NCBI GenBank assembly: GCA_026125665.1 | Contig: JAHCKS010000043.1 | Span: 1 to 39,628 of the forward strand | DNA length: 39,628 bases | Origin: Rubrivivax sp. | GTDB lineage: Bacteria; Pseudomonadota; Gammaproteobacteria; Burkholderiales; Burkholderiaceae_C | Direction: 5' to 3' | In this document: positions 24,961 to 31,929 of the stretch, in pieces | Layout of the letters: each line of letters opens with the position of its first letter | Position numbering within the stretch: the stretch's first letter is position 1 | Notes under the pieces: model-generated | What the model was told of the DNA's origin: nothing | The model's input: the letters and a program-made list of their open reading frames with translations, nothing else | The model's database searches: none | Translations under genes and position numbers: made by a program

Positions 24961-25012
24961 TTTCCGCATCGCTGCCATCCCGGCTGCGCGGCCAACTCCT
25001 GGAGACAGCCCC

Positions 25013-26011
25013 ATGCCCCGCACGTTCGCTCGCCGCACTGTCCTGGCCATGGCCCTCGCCCTGATCGCCGGCACGGCATCGGCGCAGGGCTTCCCGAGCA
25101 AGCCCGTCACGCTGCTCGTGCCCTACCCTGCCGGCGGGCTGTCGGACGTGATCGCGCGCATGGTGGAAAAGCCGCTGGCCAAGTCGATCAGCCAGGTCGT
25201 GATCGTCGACAACCTGGGGGGCGCCTCGGGCTCGATCGCCGGGCAGAAGGTGCTCAACGCCCCGGCCGACGGCCATCTGGTGTACCAGGGCTCGCCCAAC
25301 GAACTGATCCTCGCGCCGCTGGCGATGCAGGCGGTGAAGTACAAGGCCGACGACTGGCGCATGGTGCAGATCATCGGCAGCTTCCCTATGGCCTTGCTGG
25401 CCCGCAAGGGACTGCAGGCCGACACGGTCGACGAGCTCGTGGCGCTGGCCAGGAAGGCCGATGTCGCCGGCAAGCCACTCACCTACGCCAGCGTCGGCGT
25501 GGGGTCGTTCTATCACGTCGTCGGCGAGCACTTCGCCCAGACCATCGGCGCCAGGATGACCCATGTGCCCTACAAGGGCTTCGCTCCGGCGCAGCAGGAC
25601 CTGGCGGGCAACCTCGTCGACGTGGCCTTCTTCGTGGTGGACTCGCGCCTGCCCGGCTTCGTCGACAAGGGCATGTTCAAGGTGCTGGCGACGCTCGCGC
25701 ACCCCGGCAAGCCCGAGGCCGAGTTCCTGAAGAAGTACCCGAGCATCAACGAGAGCAAGGCGGTCAGGGACTTCGCCTTCGACACCTGGACGGGCTACTT
25801 CGTGCGCAAGGACACCCCCGAGGACGTGGTCGTGGCGCTGAACAAGCACCTGGCCGCCGCGATGAGTGACGCCGAGGCGCGCAAGAAGCTCGAGGACCTC
25901 GGCGGCCGCGTGCCGGCGATGTTGTCGGTGGCCGACGCGCAGAAGGAATACGAGCGGCAGACGGCGCGCTTCCGCGCTATCGCCAAAGGCATCAAGCTCG
26001 AGGCGCAGTAG
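25013..26011 (+). CDS. Bug-family (TctC-like) periplasmic solute-binding protein
   Basis: 332-residue exported protein with a clean signal peptide (RTVLAMALALIAGTASAQG, cleavage after ASA). The mature protein has the Bug/TctC hallmarks: FPSKPVTLLVPYPAGGLSDV, VIVDNLGGASGSIAGQKVLN, ADGHLVYQGS, THVPYKGFAPAQQDL and the C-terminal DAQKEYERQTARFRAIAKG. These proteins bind carboxylates or similar small molecules, and some serve as sensors. No TctA or TctB membrane partner is nearby, so it is one of the orphan Bug proteins common in Burkholderiales. GGAG lies eight bases before the ATG. The divergent LysR gene probably controls it. Confidence 0.93.
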   Translation: MPRTFARRTVLAMALALIAGTASAQGFPSKPVTLLVPYPAGGLSDVIARMVEKPLAKSISQVVIVDNLGGASGSIAGQKVLNAPADGHLVYQGSPNELILAPLAMQAVKYKADDWRMVQIIGSFPMALLARKGLQADTVDELVALARKADVAGKPLTYASVGVGSFYHVVGEHFAQTIGARMTHVPYKGFAPAQQDLAGNLVDVAFFVVDSRLPGFVDKGMFKVLATLAHPGKPEAEFLKKYPSINESKAVRDFAFDTWTGYFVRKDTPEDVVVALNKHLAAAMSDAEARKKLEDLGGRVPAMLSVADAQKEYERQTARFRAIAKGIKLEAQ

Positions 26012-26085
26012 GTCGCGCGGCAGGTCGCCGGCCGGACGTTTCCTCGTCTCCCGCGGAGAAACGCCCGCCGCGACAGGACTTCCGT

Positions 26086-26305
26086 TCACGACGGTGCTGG
26101 AGAGCGCCGTGCGCGGGCCGCCCAGCCCCGGCGCGCAGCCACCGAAGGCGAGAAGCTCCCATAGACGCTCAGGTCCAGGAACTGCGCCGCCGTTCACATC
26201 GCCGTCTGGAGAGTCTGGGCGCGGATCAACGCGCGCAGCACCGAAGAAGCAAGGGCCGCGTCGATGACGCGCGCCGAATCTCTCAGGTACCGGGGACAGG
26301 GGGAG
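26086..26305 (+). promoter_or_regulatory. Tandem glycine riboswitch
   Basis: Two glycine aptamers lie head to tail in the 356-base spacer before the DadA-like gene. Aptamer 1: CTGGAGAG (26097-26104), ACCGAAGG (26141-26148) and the right-hand strand GACGCTCAGGTCCAGGA (26164-26180). Aptamer 2: TCTGGAGAG (26205-26213), CACCGAAGAAGCAA (26239-26252) and GAATCTCTCAGGTACCGGGG (26276-26295) followed by ACAGG. These three blocks per unit, in order and at the normal spacing, are the conserved core of the glycine riboswitch class. Aptamer 2 is the closer match; aptamer 1 departs in CTC AGG flanks. A separate hairpin follows before the ribosome-binding site. Upstream, 26037-26063 can form a weak hairpin with no T run. 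Confidence 0.9.
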
Positions 26306-26306
26306 C

Positions 26307-26341
26307 GGCACGCAGGGGCTCGTCGATCGGGCCCCCGTGCC
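26307..26341 (+). promoter_or_regulatory. Hairpin after the riboswitch (possible expression platform)
   Basis: GGCACG (26307-26312) pairs with CGTGCC (26336-26341) and GGGGC (26315-26319) with GCCCC (26331-26335), leaving a two-base bulge and an 11-base loop. No T run follows. The C-rich right strand could instead pair with the G-rich 3' edge of aptamer 2 (about 26292-26303), giving two exclusive states. The ribosome-binding site AAAGGA is at 26355-26360. Confidence 0.45.
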
Positions 26342-26367
26342 CCCACTTGATCCCAAAGGACCTGAAG

Positions 26368-27624
26368 ATGAAGACGATCGTTCTCGGCGCCGGCCTGCTC
26401 GGCGTCACCTCCGCCTACTACCTGCGCCAGCTCGGCCACGACGTGGCGGTGATCGACCGCCAGGCGAGCCCGGCGGCGGAGACCAGCTTCGCCAACGGCG
26501 GGCAGATCTCGGTCAGCCATGCCGAGCCCTGGGCCAACCCGAGCGCGCCGCTGAAGGTGCTGCAGTGGCTGGGCAAGGAGGACGCGCCGCTGCTGTTCCG
26601 CCTGCGCGCCGACTTGCGGCAGTGGTTGTGGGGGCTGGCCTTCCTGCGCGAGTGCACGCCGGCGCGCACGCGCCGCAACATCGAGCAGATCGTTCGCCTG
26701 GGTACCTACAGCCGCGCGATGCTGCAGGCCCTGCGCGCCGAGCACGGCATCGCCTACGACCAGCGCACGCAGGGCATCCTGCACTTCTACACGAGCGCGA
26801 AGGAGTTCGACGGCGCGGAAGCGCCGGCCGCGCAGATGCGCGAGCTGGGCTGCGACCGGCGCGTGATCTCGACCGACGAGGCCGTGAGGATCGAGCCGGC
26901 GCTCGCCCACGTGCGTTCGATGCTGGCCGGTGCCACGTACACCGCCGAGGACGAGTCCGGCGACGCCAACCGGTTCGCGCGCGAGCTCGTGGCGCGCTGC
27001 CGCGAAGACGGCGTGCAGTTCCTGATGAGCCACACCGTGACCGCGCTGCGCGAGGCCGGCGGCGCGATCGACCACGTCGAGGCCACCGACAGCGAAGGGC
27101 GCTTCCAGCGCATCCGCGGCGACGCCTACGTGCTGGCGATGGGCAGCCTGTCGCCGCTGTACGCGGCGCCGCTGGGCATCAAGCTGCCGATCTATCCGGC
27201 CAAGGGCTACTCGGTGACGATGCCGGTGAAGGACGCGAGCAAGGCGCACCAGGTCTCGTTGACCGACGACGAGTACAAGCTCGTCTTCTCTAGGCTCGGC
27301 GACCGGCTGCGCATCGCCGGCACCGCCGAGCTGAACGGCTACGACCGCGACCTGAACCGCGTGCGCTGCGAGGCGATCGTGCGTCGCGTCGAGGAGCTGT
27401 TCCCCGGGGCGGGTGATGCCTCGCAGGCGCAGTTCTGGACCGGGCTTCGGCCCGCCACGCCCAGCAACGTGCCGATCATCGGCCGCAGCCGGCTGCCCAA
27501 CCTGTTCCTCAACACGGGCCACGGCACGCTGGGCTGGACACACTCCTGCGGCTGGGGCAAGAGCATCGCCCGCATCGTCAGCGGCCTGAAGCCGGAAGTG
27601 GACTTCGCGTTCGCGGCGTCATGA
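26368..27624 (+). CDS. dadA: DadA-like D-amino acid dehydrogenase (FAD)
   Basis: 418-residue flavoenzyme of the DAO/DadA family. The N-terminal dinucleotide motif IVLGAGLLGVTSAYYLRQLG is followed by VAVIDRQASPAAETSFANGG, the usual DadA start; GDANRFARELVARC, FWTGLRPATPSNVPIIGRS and the final FLNTGHGTLGWTHSCGWGKS are typical. DadA enzymes oxidise D-amino acids to 2-oxo acids and ammonia and feed electrons to the quinone pool, at the inner face of the membrane. AAAGGA seven bases before the ATG at 26368 fixes the start. The tandem glycine riboswitch in the leader implies control by glycine, so glycine or an amino acid linked to its metabolism may be the true substrate. No alanine racemase gene is beside it. 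Confidence 0.92.
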   Translation: MKTIVLGAGLLGVTSAYYLRQLGHDVAVIDRQASPAAETSFANGGQISVSHAEPWANPSAPLKVLQWLGKEDAPLLFRLRADLRQWLWGLAFLRECTPARTRRNIEQIVRLGTYSRAMLQALRAEHGIAYDQRTQGILHFYTSAKEFDGAEAPAAQMRELGCDRRVISTDEAVRIEPALAHVRSMLAGATYTAEDESGDANRFARELVARCREDGVQFLMSHTVTALREAGGAIDHVEATDSEGRFQRIRGDAYVLAMGSLSPLYAAPLGIKLPIYPAKGYSVTMPVKDASKAHQVSLTDDEYKLVFSRLGDRLRIAGTAELNGYDRDLNRVRCEAIVRRVEELFPGAGDASQAQFWTGLRPATPSNVPIIGRSRLPNLFLNTGHGTLGWTHSCGWGKSIARIVSGLKPEVDFAFAAS

Positions 27625-27769
27625 CGAGGCCGCCGTCGGCGTCGCTTCCGGGGCGCGCCGAGCGAGGAGGTGCTGTTCGCGTGGCCGAGGCCTGGCCCGC
27701 TGACGCCGCTGCACCGCACGGGCTACCGGCACCCGCGCTGACGGATGAGGCGGGCACCGGCGGTGGCTT

Positions 27770-28243
27770 TCACCCCACCTGCCACACGTCGAGGATGACG
27801 CGCCGCGCCTCGCGGCGGCCGCGCGCCAGCGCCATCACGCGGTTCAGGTGCTCGTAGCGCACGTCGCCGGTGGTGAAGCGCATCAGCGTGCGGAAGAAGT
27901 ATTCGTCCGGCGCCACGGCCTCGCCGCGCGCCAGCCGCGCCAGCACGTCGGGCGGGCCGTGGCGCAGGCCGTTGCTCTGCACCTCGATGCGCGCGCCGTC
28001 GGTGGTCTCGATGACGTAGTGCGCGGCGATCTCGAGCGCGCCGTCGCTGCGGTTCCACTGCCAGTCGGTGCCGCCCGGGACGATGCGGCCGTTGACCGCC
28101 GGGCCTTCGACCTCGCCGCCGAGAAGCGGCACGACGCGCCGCTCGCCCATCGGCGCCGTTCCGAGCGAGAGCACGGCTTCGACGTCGCAGCGCACCTGCG
28201 TGAGGAAGGTGAGCGACGGGGGCGCGCAGGGCGTTGTGATCAT
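27770..28243 (-). CDS. DUF3237 family protein
   Basis: 157-residue protein matching the DUF3237 (YdfN/UPF0311-like) pattern: LTFLTQVRCDVEAVLSLG, then GERRVVPLLGGEVEGPAVNG, IVPGGTDWQW, ADGARIEVQSNG-like text (TTDGARIEVQSNGLRHG), YFFRTLMRFTTGDVRYEHLN and a final ILDVWQVG. The family is a small beta-barrel of unknown function, sometimes near aromatic or terpenoid catabolism genes. No signal peptide. GAGGA lies six bases before the ATG. It is convergent with dadA; the 145-base gap between them shows nothing definite. Confidence 0.88.
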   Translation of the reverse strand: MITTPCAPPSLTFLTQVRCDVEAVLSLGTAPMGERRVVPLLGGEVEGPAVNGRIVPGGTDWQWNRSDGALEIAAHYVIETTDGARIEVQSNGLRHGPPDVLARLARGEAVAPDEYFFRTLMRFTTGDVRYEHLNRVMALARGRREARRVILDVWQVG

Positions 28244-28308
28244 GGGCGTCCTCGGTTTGCCTTGGCTCGGCTCAAATCAACTCAATGAGGCAGTTGGGGT
28301 CGTGGCGG

Positions 28309-28432
28309 GATCGGGCCGGCGGGGTGCCCTGCGCCGCGAATGTCCTCTTTCGGCGGCCCTGCTCCGCAAGCTCCGCAGGTCCCCCGAATGCCCCCTTGAT
28401 TTCGCTGCGCAGGGCACCCCGCCGGCCCGATC
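28309..28432 (-). repeat. Structured repeat, copy 1
   Basis: A perfect 26-bp inverted repeat (28309-28334 with 28407-28432) encloses a 72-base core. Read on the minus strand the core starts AGCGAAATCAAGGGGGCATT, then CGGGGGACC, a hairpin with stem CCTGC/GCAGG and a long loop, then GCCGCC and AGAGGACATTCGCGG. The core is shared with copy 2 but the 26-bp arms are not. Confidence 0.85.
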
Positions 28433-28473
28433 AGGCACCGTCGTGCACCTCGTCGAAGACAGACCACGGTTCC

Positions 28474-28588
28474 CGCCAAGGACGCCGGGTGGTCGGCGCA
28501 GCGAAATCAAGGGGGCATTGGGGGGACCAGCGAAGCTGGGCCGCCCAGAGAGGACATTCGCGGAGCCGACCGCCCGGCGTCCTTGGCG
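28474..28588 (+). repeat. Structured repeat, copy 2
   Basis: A 24-bp inverted repeat (28474-28497 with 28565-28588) has one mismatch (28490 against 28572), which is a G-U pair in plus-strand RNA. The 67-base core reads GCAGCGAAATCAAGGGGGCA, then a G run and GACC, a hairpin CCAGC-GAA-GCTGG, GCCGCC and AGAGGACATTCGCGG. Core matches copy 1; arm sequences are unrelated to those of copy 1. Confidence 0.85.
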
Positions 28589-28600
28589 CGCCACGACCTC

Positions 28601-28630
28601 GACTGACTGACTGACCTGACCTGACTGACC
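28601..28630. repeat. GACT/GACCT simple-sequence tract
   Basis: Three GACT units, two GACCT units and a last GACTGACC directly follow the composite repeat and precede the M28 peptidase stop. A short microsatellite prone to slippage; no function visible. Confidence 0.75.
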
Positions 28631-28641
28631 ACAACCGCGTC

Positions 28642-30093
28642 TCACAGCACCGCCGGCCCGAATGACACCGGCGCCTGCGCCGCGAGCCACGCCGCGGCGG
28701 CCCACGCGGCCACGTTCTGCGGCAGGCCCGCGGGGTCGATGCGCTCGATCGTGTCGTCCGCGGTGTGGTGCACGTCGAAGTAGCGGCTGCCGTCCTGCGA
28801 CAGCGCCAGCGCCGGCCAGCGGTGGCGGCGCATCAGCACCGCCGCGTCGGGGCCCGGCGAACCCTCGTTGCGGCCTTCGGTGGGGTGGGCGATGCCCAGC
28901 GGCGCCAGCACCGCGGCGATCGCTTCCATCGCCGGCAGCGCCTGCGGCGCGACGCGATGACGCACGCGGTACAGGCGCCCGGCGCCGAAGTCGCTCTCGG
29001 CCACCAGCTGGTGCGGCACGTCGCGGTAGCGGTTGCCGTAGGCGAGCGCGCCGTCGAAGCCGTTCTCCTCGTTGCCGAAGAGCACGACGCGGATCGTGCG
29101 CCGCGCGCGCCGGCCGGCCGCGGCGATCACGCCGGCAGCGGCGCTGACGATGGCCACGCCGGCGCCGTCGTCCTCGGCGCCCTGGCCGACGTCCCAGCTG
29201 TCCAGGTGCGCGCCGATGAGCACGATCTCGTGCGCGAGGTCGGTGCCGCGCCACTCGGCGATGACGTTGGCGGTGGTGGCTTCGACACCGCCCTCGGCCT
29301 GCAGCTCGACGTGCATGCGCATCGTCTGCCCGGCCGCATGCCGCGCGGCGATGAACTCGGCGTCGGGCACCGAAACGGCGAAGGCCGGGATGCGCGGCAC
29401 GCTCAGGTCGTAGCGCGTGGCGCCGGTGTGCGCGCGCGGCTCGCCACTGGTGCCGATGGAGCGGATGGCGAGTGCGAGCGCGCCGCGCCGCGCGGCCTCG
29501 ACCGGGCCGTTCGCGCGGGCGGCGACGGCGCGGCCGTAGCCGGCGCCGTCGCGCGTGCGCTCGGTGCGCTGGTCGATGAAGACGATGCGGCCGTGCGCCC
29601 TGCCACTGGTGTCGGCGCGCAGCGCCGCCAGGTCGGGGTACCAGGCGACCTCGGCCTCGATGCCCCCGGCCGGGGCGGCGACGCTGTTGCCGAGCGCCGC
29701 CATGACGAGCGACCGCGCCACCGGCACCGTGAGCCGCGCCGATGCCGGACCGCGCTGCCAGATGCGCAGCGGCAGCAGCTCGGCGCGCACCGCCTCGAGC
29801 TTCATCGCCCGGTACACCTGCTGCGCCCAGGCCTGCGCCTTCGCATCGGCCGGCGAGCCGGCCGGGCGCGCGCCGATCGTCGTGCACAGCTCGTGCAGCA
29901 GCCGCCACGCCGCGCCGTCGGCAAGCGCGCGGTCGCGCAGCGCGCGCGCGTGCGCCAGGTCGGCTTCGTCGAAGGAAGGTGGCGCCGGCATCGCTCTCGA
30001 TGCCGGCCCGGCGCAACCGGCCAGCACGAAGGCCCCGCCGGCCGCAGCGCCGAGCAGGCCGCGCCGGCGCGGCGACGACACGAGGGGACTCAT
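28642..30093 (-). CDS. M28-family zinc aminopeptidase, exported lipoprotein
   Basis: 483-residue protein. The N-terminus SSPRRRGLLGAAAGGAFVLAG with Cys27 looks like a Tat signal ending in a lipobox (VLAGC), so it is probably anchored in the envelope. A PA-like insert (about 140-270) precedes the catalytic M28 domain with GAHLDSWDVGQGAEDDGAGV (zinc His and Asp), FGNEENGFDG (catalytic Glu), VAESDFGAG and YFDVHHTADDTIERI (zinc His). All metal ligands of the family are seen, so it should be active on N-terminal residues of peptides in the periplasm. The closest relatives are the carboxypeptidase Q-like enzymes. A TACAAC lies eight bases before the ATG. Confidence 0.9.
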   Translation of the reverse strand: MSPLVSSPRRRGLLGAAAGGAFVLAGCAGPASRAMPAPPSFDEADLAHARALRDRALADGAAWRLLHELCTTIGARPAGSPADAKAQAWAQQVYRAMKLEAVRAELLPLRIWQRGPASARLTVPVARSLVMAALGNSVAAPAGGIEAEVAWYPDLAALRADTSGRAHGRIVFIDQRTERTRDGAGYGRAVAARANGPVEAARRGALALAIRSIGTSGEPRAHTGATRYDLSVPRIPAFAVSVPDAEFIAARHAAGQTMRMHVELQAEGGVEATTANVIAEWRGTDLAHEIVLIGAHLDSWDVGQGAEDDGAGVAIVSAAAGVIAAAGRRARRTIRVVLFGNEENGFDGALAYGNRYRDVPHQLVAESDFGAGRLYRVRHRVAPQALPAMEAIAAVLAPLGIAHPTEGRNEGSPGPDAAVLMRRHRWPALALSQDGSRYFDVHHTADDTIERIDPAGLPQNVAAWAAAAWLAAQAPVSFGPAVL

Positions 30094-30133
30094 CGCCGCG
30101 GGTTGTACCGCGAACGGCCGCCCCTCGTCGCGA

Positions 30134-30937
30134 TCACTGCGTGGCCGTCAGCCCGCCGTCCACGTAGATGACCTGCCCGGTGATGAACGCGGCTTCCGCG
30201 CTGCACAGGAAGTGCACCGGCGCGGCCACGTCGGCCGGCTCGGCGATGCGGCCGAGCGGGATGCGCTGCAGCAGCCGATCGCGCGTCTCGGGGTCGGCCA
30301 TCCAGTGCGCACCCATGTCGCCGCGCACCACCGTCGGCGCCACGCCGTTGACCGTGATGCCGTGGCTGCACAGCTCCACTGCGTGCTGCCGGATCAGCAG
30401 CACGAGGCCGCCCTTCGTCGCGCAGTAGGCCGAGTAGCCGCGGTCGCGCATGCCCAGCTGCGCGCGCACCGAGAGCACGTGCACCTGCCGGCCCGGCGGG
30501 CGGCCGGCCTGCACCGCCGCCACCTGATGCCGCGCCGCCGCCTGCGCCAGGAACATCGCGGCGCGCAGGTTGACCTGCACGATCTCGTCGAAGGTGGCCT
30601 CGCTGACGTCGTCGATGCGCTGCTCGCGCTGCATGCCGACGCAGTTGACGAGCAGGTCGAGGGCGCCCAAGCGCCGGGCCACGGCTTCGGTCGCAGCGCG
30701 GATCTGTGCCGTCTCGCGCACGTCGAGCGCGACGCCGAACGCGGCGTGGCCTGCCGCCGACAGCTCGGCCGCGAACGCCGCGGCCTTCTCGGCGCTGCGC
30801 CCGGCCACGGCCACCGCCGCACCGGCGCGCACCAGCTGCCACGCCACCGCGCGGCCGATGTCGCCGTAGCCGCCGGGCACGAAGGCCGCGCGTCCGGCCA
30901 GCGAGAAGGAAGCGGAGGATGTGGCGGGTGAGGTCAT
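30134..30937 (-). CDS. SDR-family dehydrogenase at the end of the rpiR-iolC operon
   Basis: 267-residue classical SDR. The cofactor loop reads VPGGYGDIGRAVAWQLV in place of the usual TGxxxGIG, followed by VAVAGRSAEKAAA; LDLLVNCVGMQ replaces the standard NNAG motif, and the catalytic YSAYCATKGG is intact. The C-terminus FITGQVIYVDGGLTATQ is normal. It ends the leftward operon with 34 bases to livH and may oxidise or reduce the imported polyol or sugar derivative (inference from context). FabG-like or gluconate 5-dehydrogenase-like activity is equally possible. Confidence 0.88.
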   Translation of the reverse strand: MTSPATSSASFSLAGRAAFVPGGYGDIGRAVAWQLVRAGAAVAVAGRSAEKAAAFAAELSAAGHAAFGVALDVRETAQIRAATEAVARRLGALDLLVNCVGMQREQRIDDVSEATFDEIVQVNLRAAMFLAQAAARHQVAAVQAGRPPGRQVHVLSVRAQLGMRDRGYSAYCATKGGLVLLIRQHAVELCSHGITVNGVAPTVVRGDMGAHWMADPETRDRLLQRIPLGRIAEPADVAAPVHFLCSAEAAFITGQVIYVDGGLTATQ

Positions 30938-30971
30938 GGTCGTGCGTGGCGGGAAGTATCGACGTCGCGCC

Positions 30972-31889
30972 TCAGTTGTCCAGCACGCTCTTGCGCCCGA
31001 AGAGGCCGCGCGCGCGGAAGGTGATGACGGCGATGAACAGCAGGTACATCGACAGCATCGACCACTCCGACGCGAACGCGCCGGCGAGCCCGACCACCAT
31101 GCCGACCATCAGCCCGGCGGCCACCGCACCCCACAACGAACCGACGCCGCCGAGCACGATGACGAGGAAGGCCGGCACCACCGCATCGACCCCCACCTGC
31201 GGCCGGATGCCCCAGATCGGCGCCATCACGATGCCGGCCAGCGCGGCCAGCGCAACGCCGAGCGCGAACACCGCCGCGCGCAGGCGCGCCAGGTGGATGC
31301 CGAGCGCACGCACCATCTCGCTGTCGTGCGCCCCCGCCTTGATGATGGCGCCGTAGGGCGTCTTCTCGAGGAAGAGCCACAGCGCGACGATGGCCGCCAT
31401 CGCGAAGCCGCAGGCGAAGAGCCGGTAGCGCGAATAGACGAGGTCGCCGAACAGCAGCGCACCGGAGATCGCCTCGGGCAGCGCCAGCTGCTGCTCGGTG
31501 GAACCCCAGACGAGGCGGATGCCCTCCTCGATGACCAGCGCGGCGCCGAAGGTGAGCAGCAGGCCGTAGAGCGGGTCGCGCCCGTAGGTGCGGCGCAGGC
31601 ACAGCTCGAGCACGAGGCCGGCGAGGCCCACGAGCAGCGGCGCCGCGAACAGCGCGATCGCGTAGCGCGTGCCGACCGGCAGCGCGACGTACGCCGCGCT
31701 CAGCTCGGGAAACCACCCCGCCCGCGGCGCCATCACGGCCAGCGCCGCGTACATGCCCAGCGCGAACAGCGAACCGTGCGCCAGGTTGATCGTCTCCATC
31801 ACGCCGACGATCAGCATGAAGCCGAGCGCGACGAGCGCGAACAGCAGCCCGAGCGTGAGCCCGTTGAACAGGTGCGGGACGAGGCTCAT
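30972..31889 (-). CDS. Branched-chain-type ABC transporter permease (LivH-like)
   Basis: 305-residue inner-membrane permease with about eight hydrophobic segments and the LivH landmarks LTLGLLFALVALGFMLIVG, ETINLAHGSLFALGMY, the EAA-like GAHDSEMVRALGIHLARLRA and VLGGVGSLWGAVAAG. It pairs with LivM (36280) to form the channel of a HAAT-class importer. It sits between the binding-protein gene and the SDR, with gaps of 40 and 34 bases. Confidence 0.93.
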   Translation of the reverse strand: MSLVPHLFNGLTLGLLFALVALGFMLIVGVMETINLAHGSLFALGMYAALAVMAPRAGWFPELSAAYVALPVGTRYAIALFAAPLLVGLAGLVLELCLRRTYGRDPLYGLLLTFGAALVIEEGIRLVWGSTEQQLALPEAISGALLFGDLVYSRYRLFACGFAMAAIVALWLFLEKTPYGAIIKAGAHDSEMVRALGIHLARLRAAVFALGVALAALAGIVMAPIWGIRPQVGVDAVVPAFLVIVLGGVGSLWGAVAAGLMVGMVVGLAGAFASEWSMLSMYLLFIAVITFRARGLFGRKSVLDN

Positions 31890-31929
31890 GCCGGGCTGCC
31901 GCGGCCTGGTGGTTCGCCCGGCGCGGTCC

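Larger units (their letters stand above)
28298..28598. repeat. Composite of two inverted structured repeats
   Basis: This 301-bp block fills most of the gene-free gap 28244-28641. It is bounded by GGTCGTGGCG (28298-28307) and its exact complement CGCCACGACC (28589-28598) and holds two copies of one repeat in opposite orientation, described separately. Open frames crossing it are by-products of the repeat and not genes. Confidence 0.8.

Noticed and set aside
25013-26011. Complete tripartite tricarboxylate transporter
   Set aside because: Only the binding protein is present; no TctA or TctB frames occur nearby.
28309-28588. Integron attC sites
   Set aside because: Conserved core with variable complementary arms is reminiscent of attC, but no GTTRRRY/RYYYAAC sites or integrase are present.
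28298-28598. CRISPR array
   Set aside because: Only two copies in opposite orientation with no regular spacers or cas genes.
28285-28614. A 109-codon plus-strand frame and several minus-strand frames over the composite repeat
   Set aside because: They are generated by the repeated core and arms, run across both copies, and lack start signals or family similarity.
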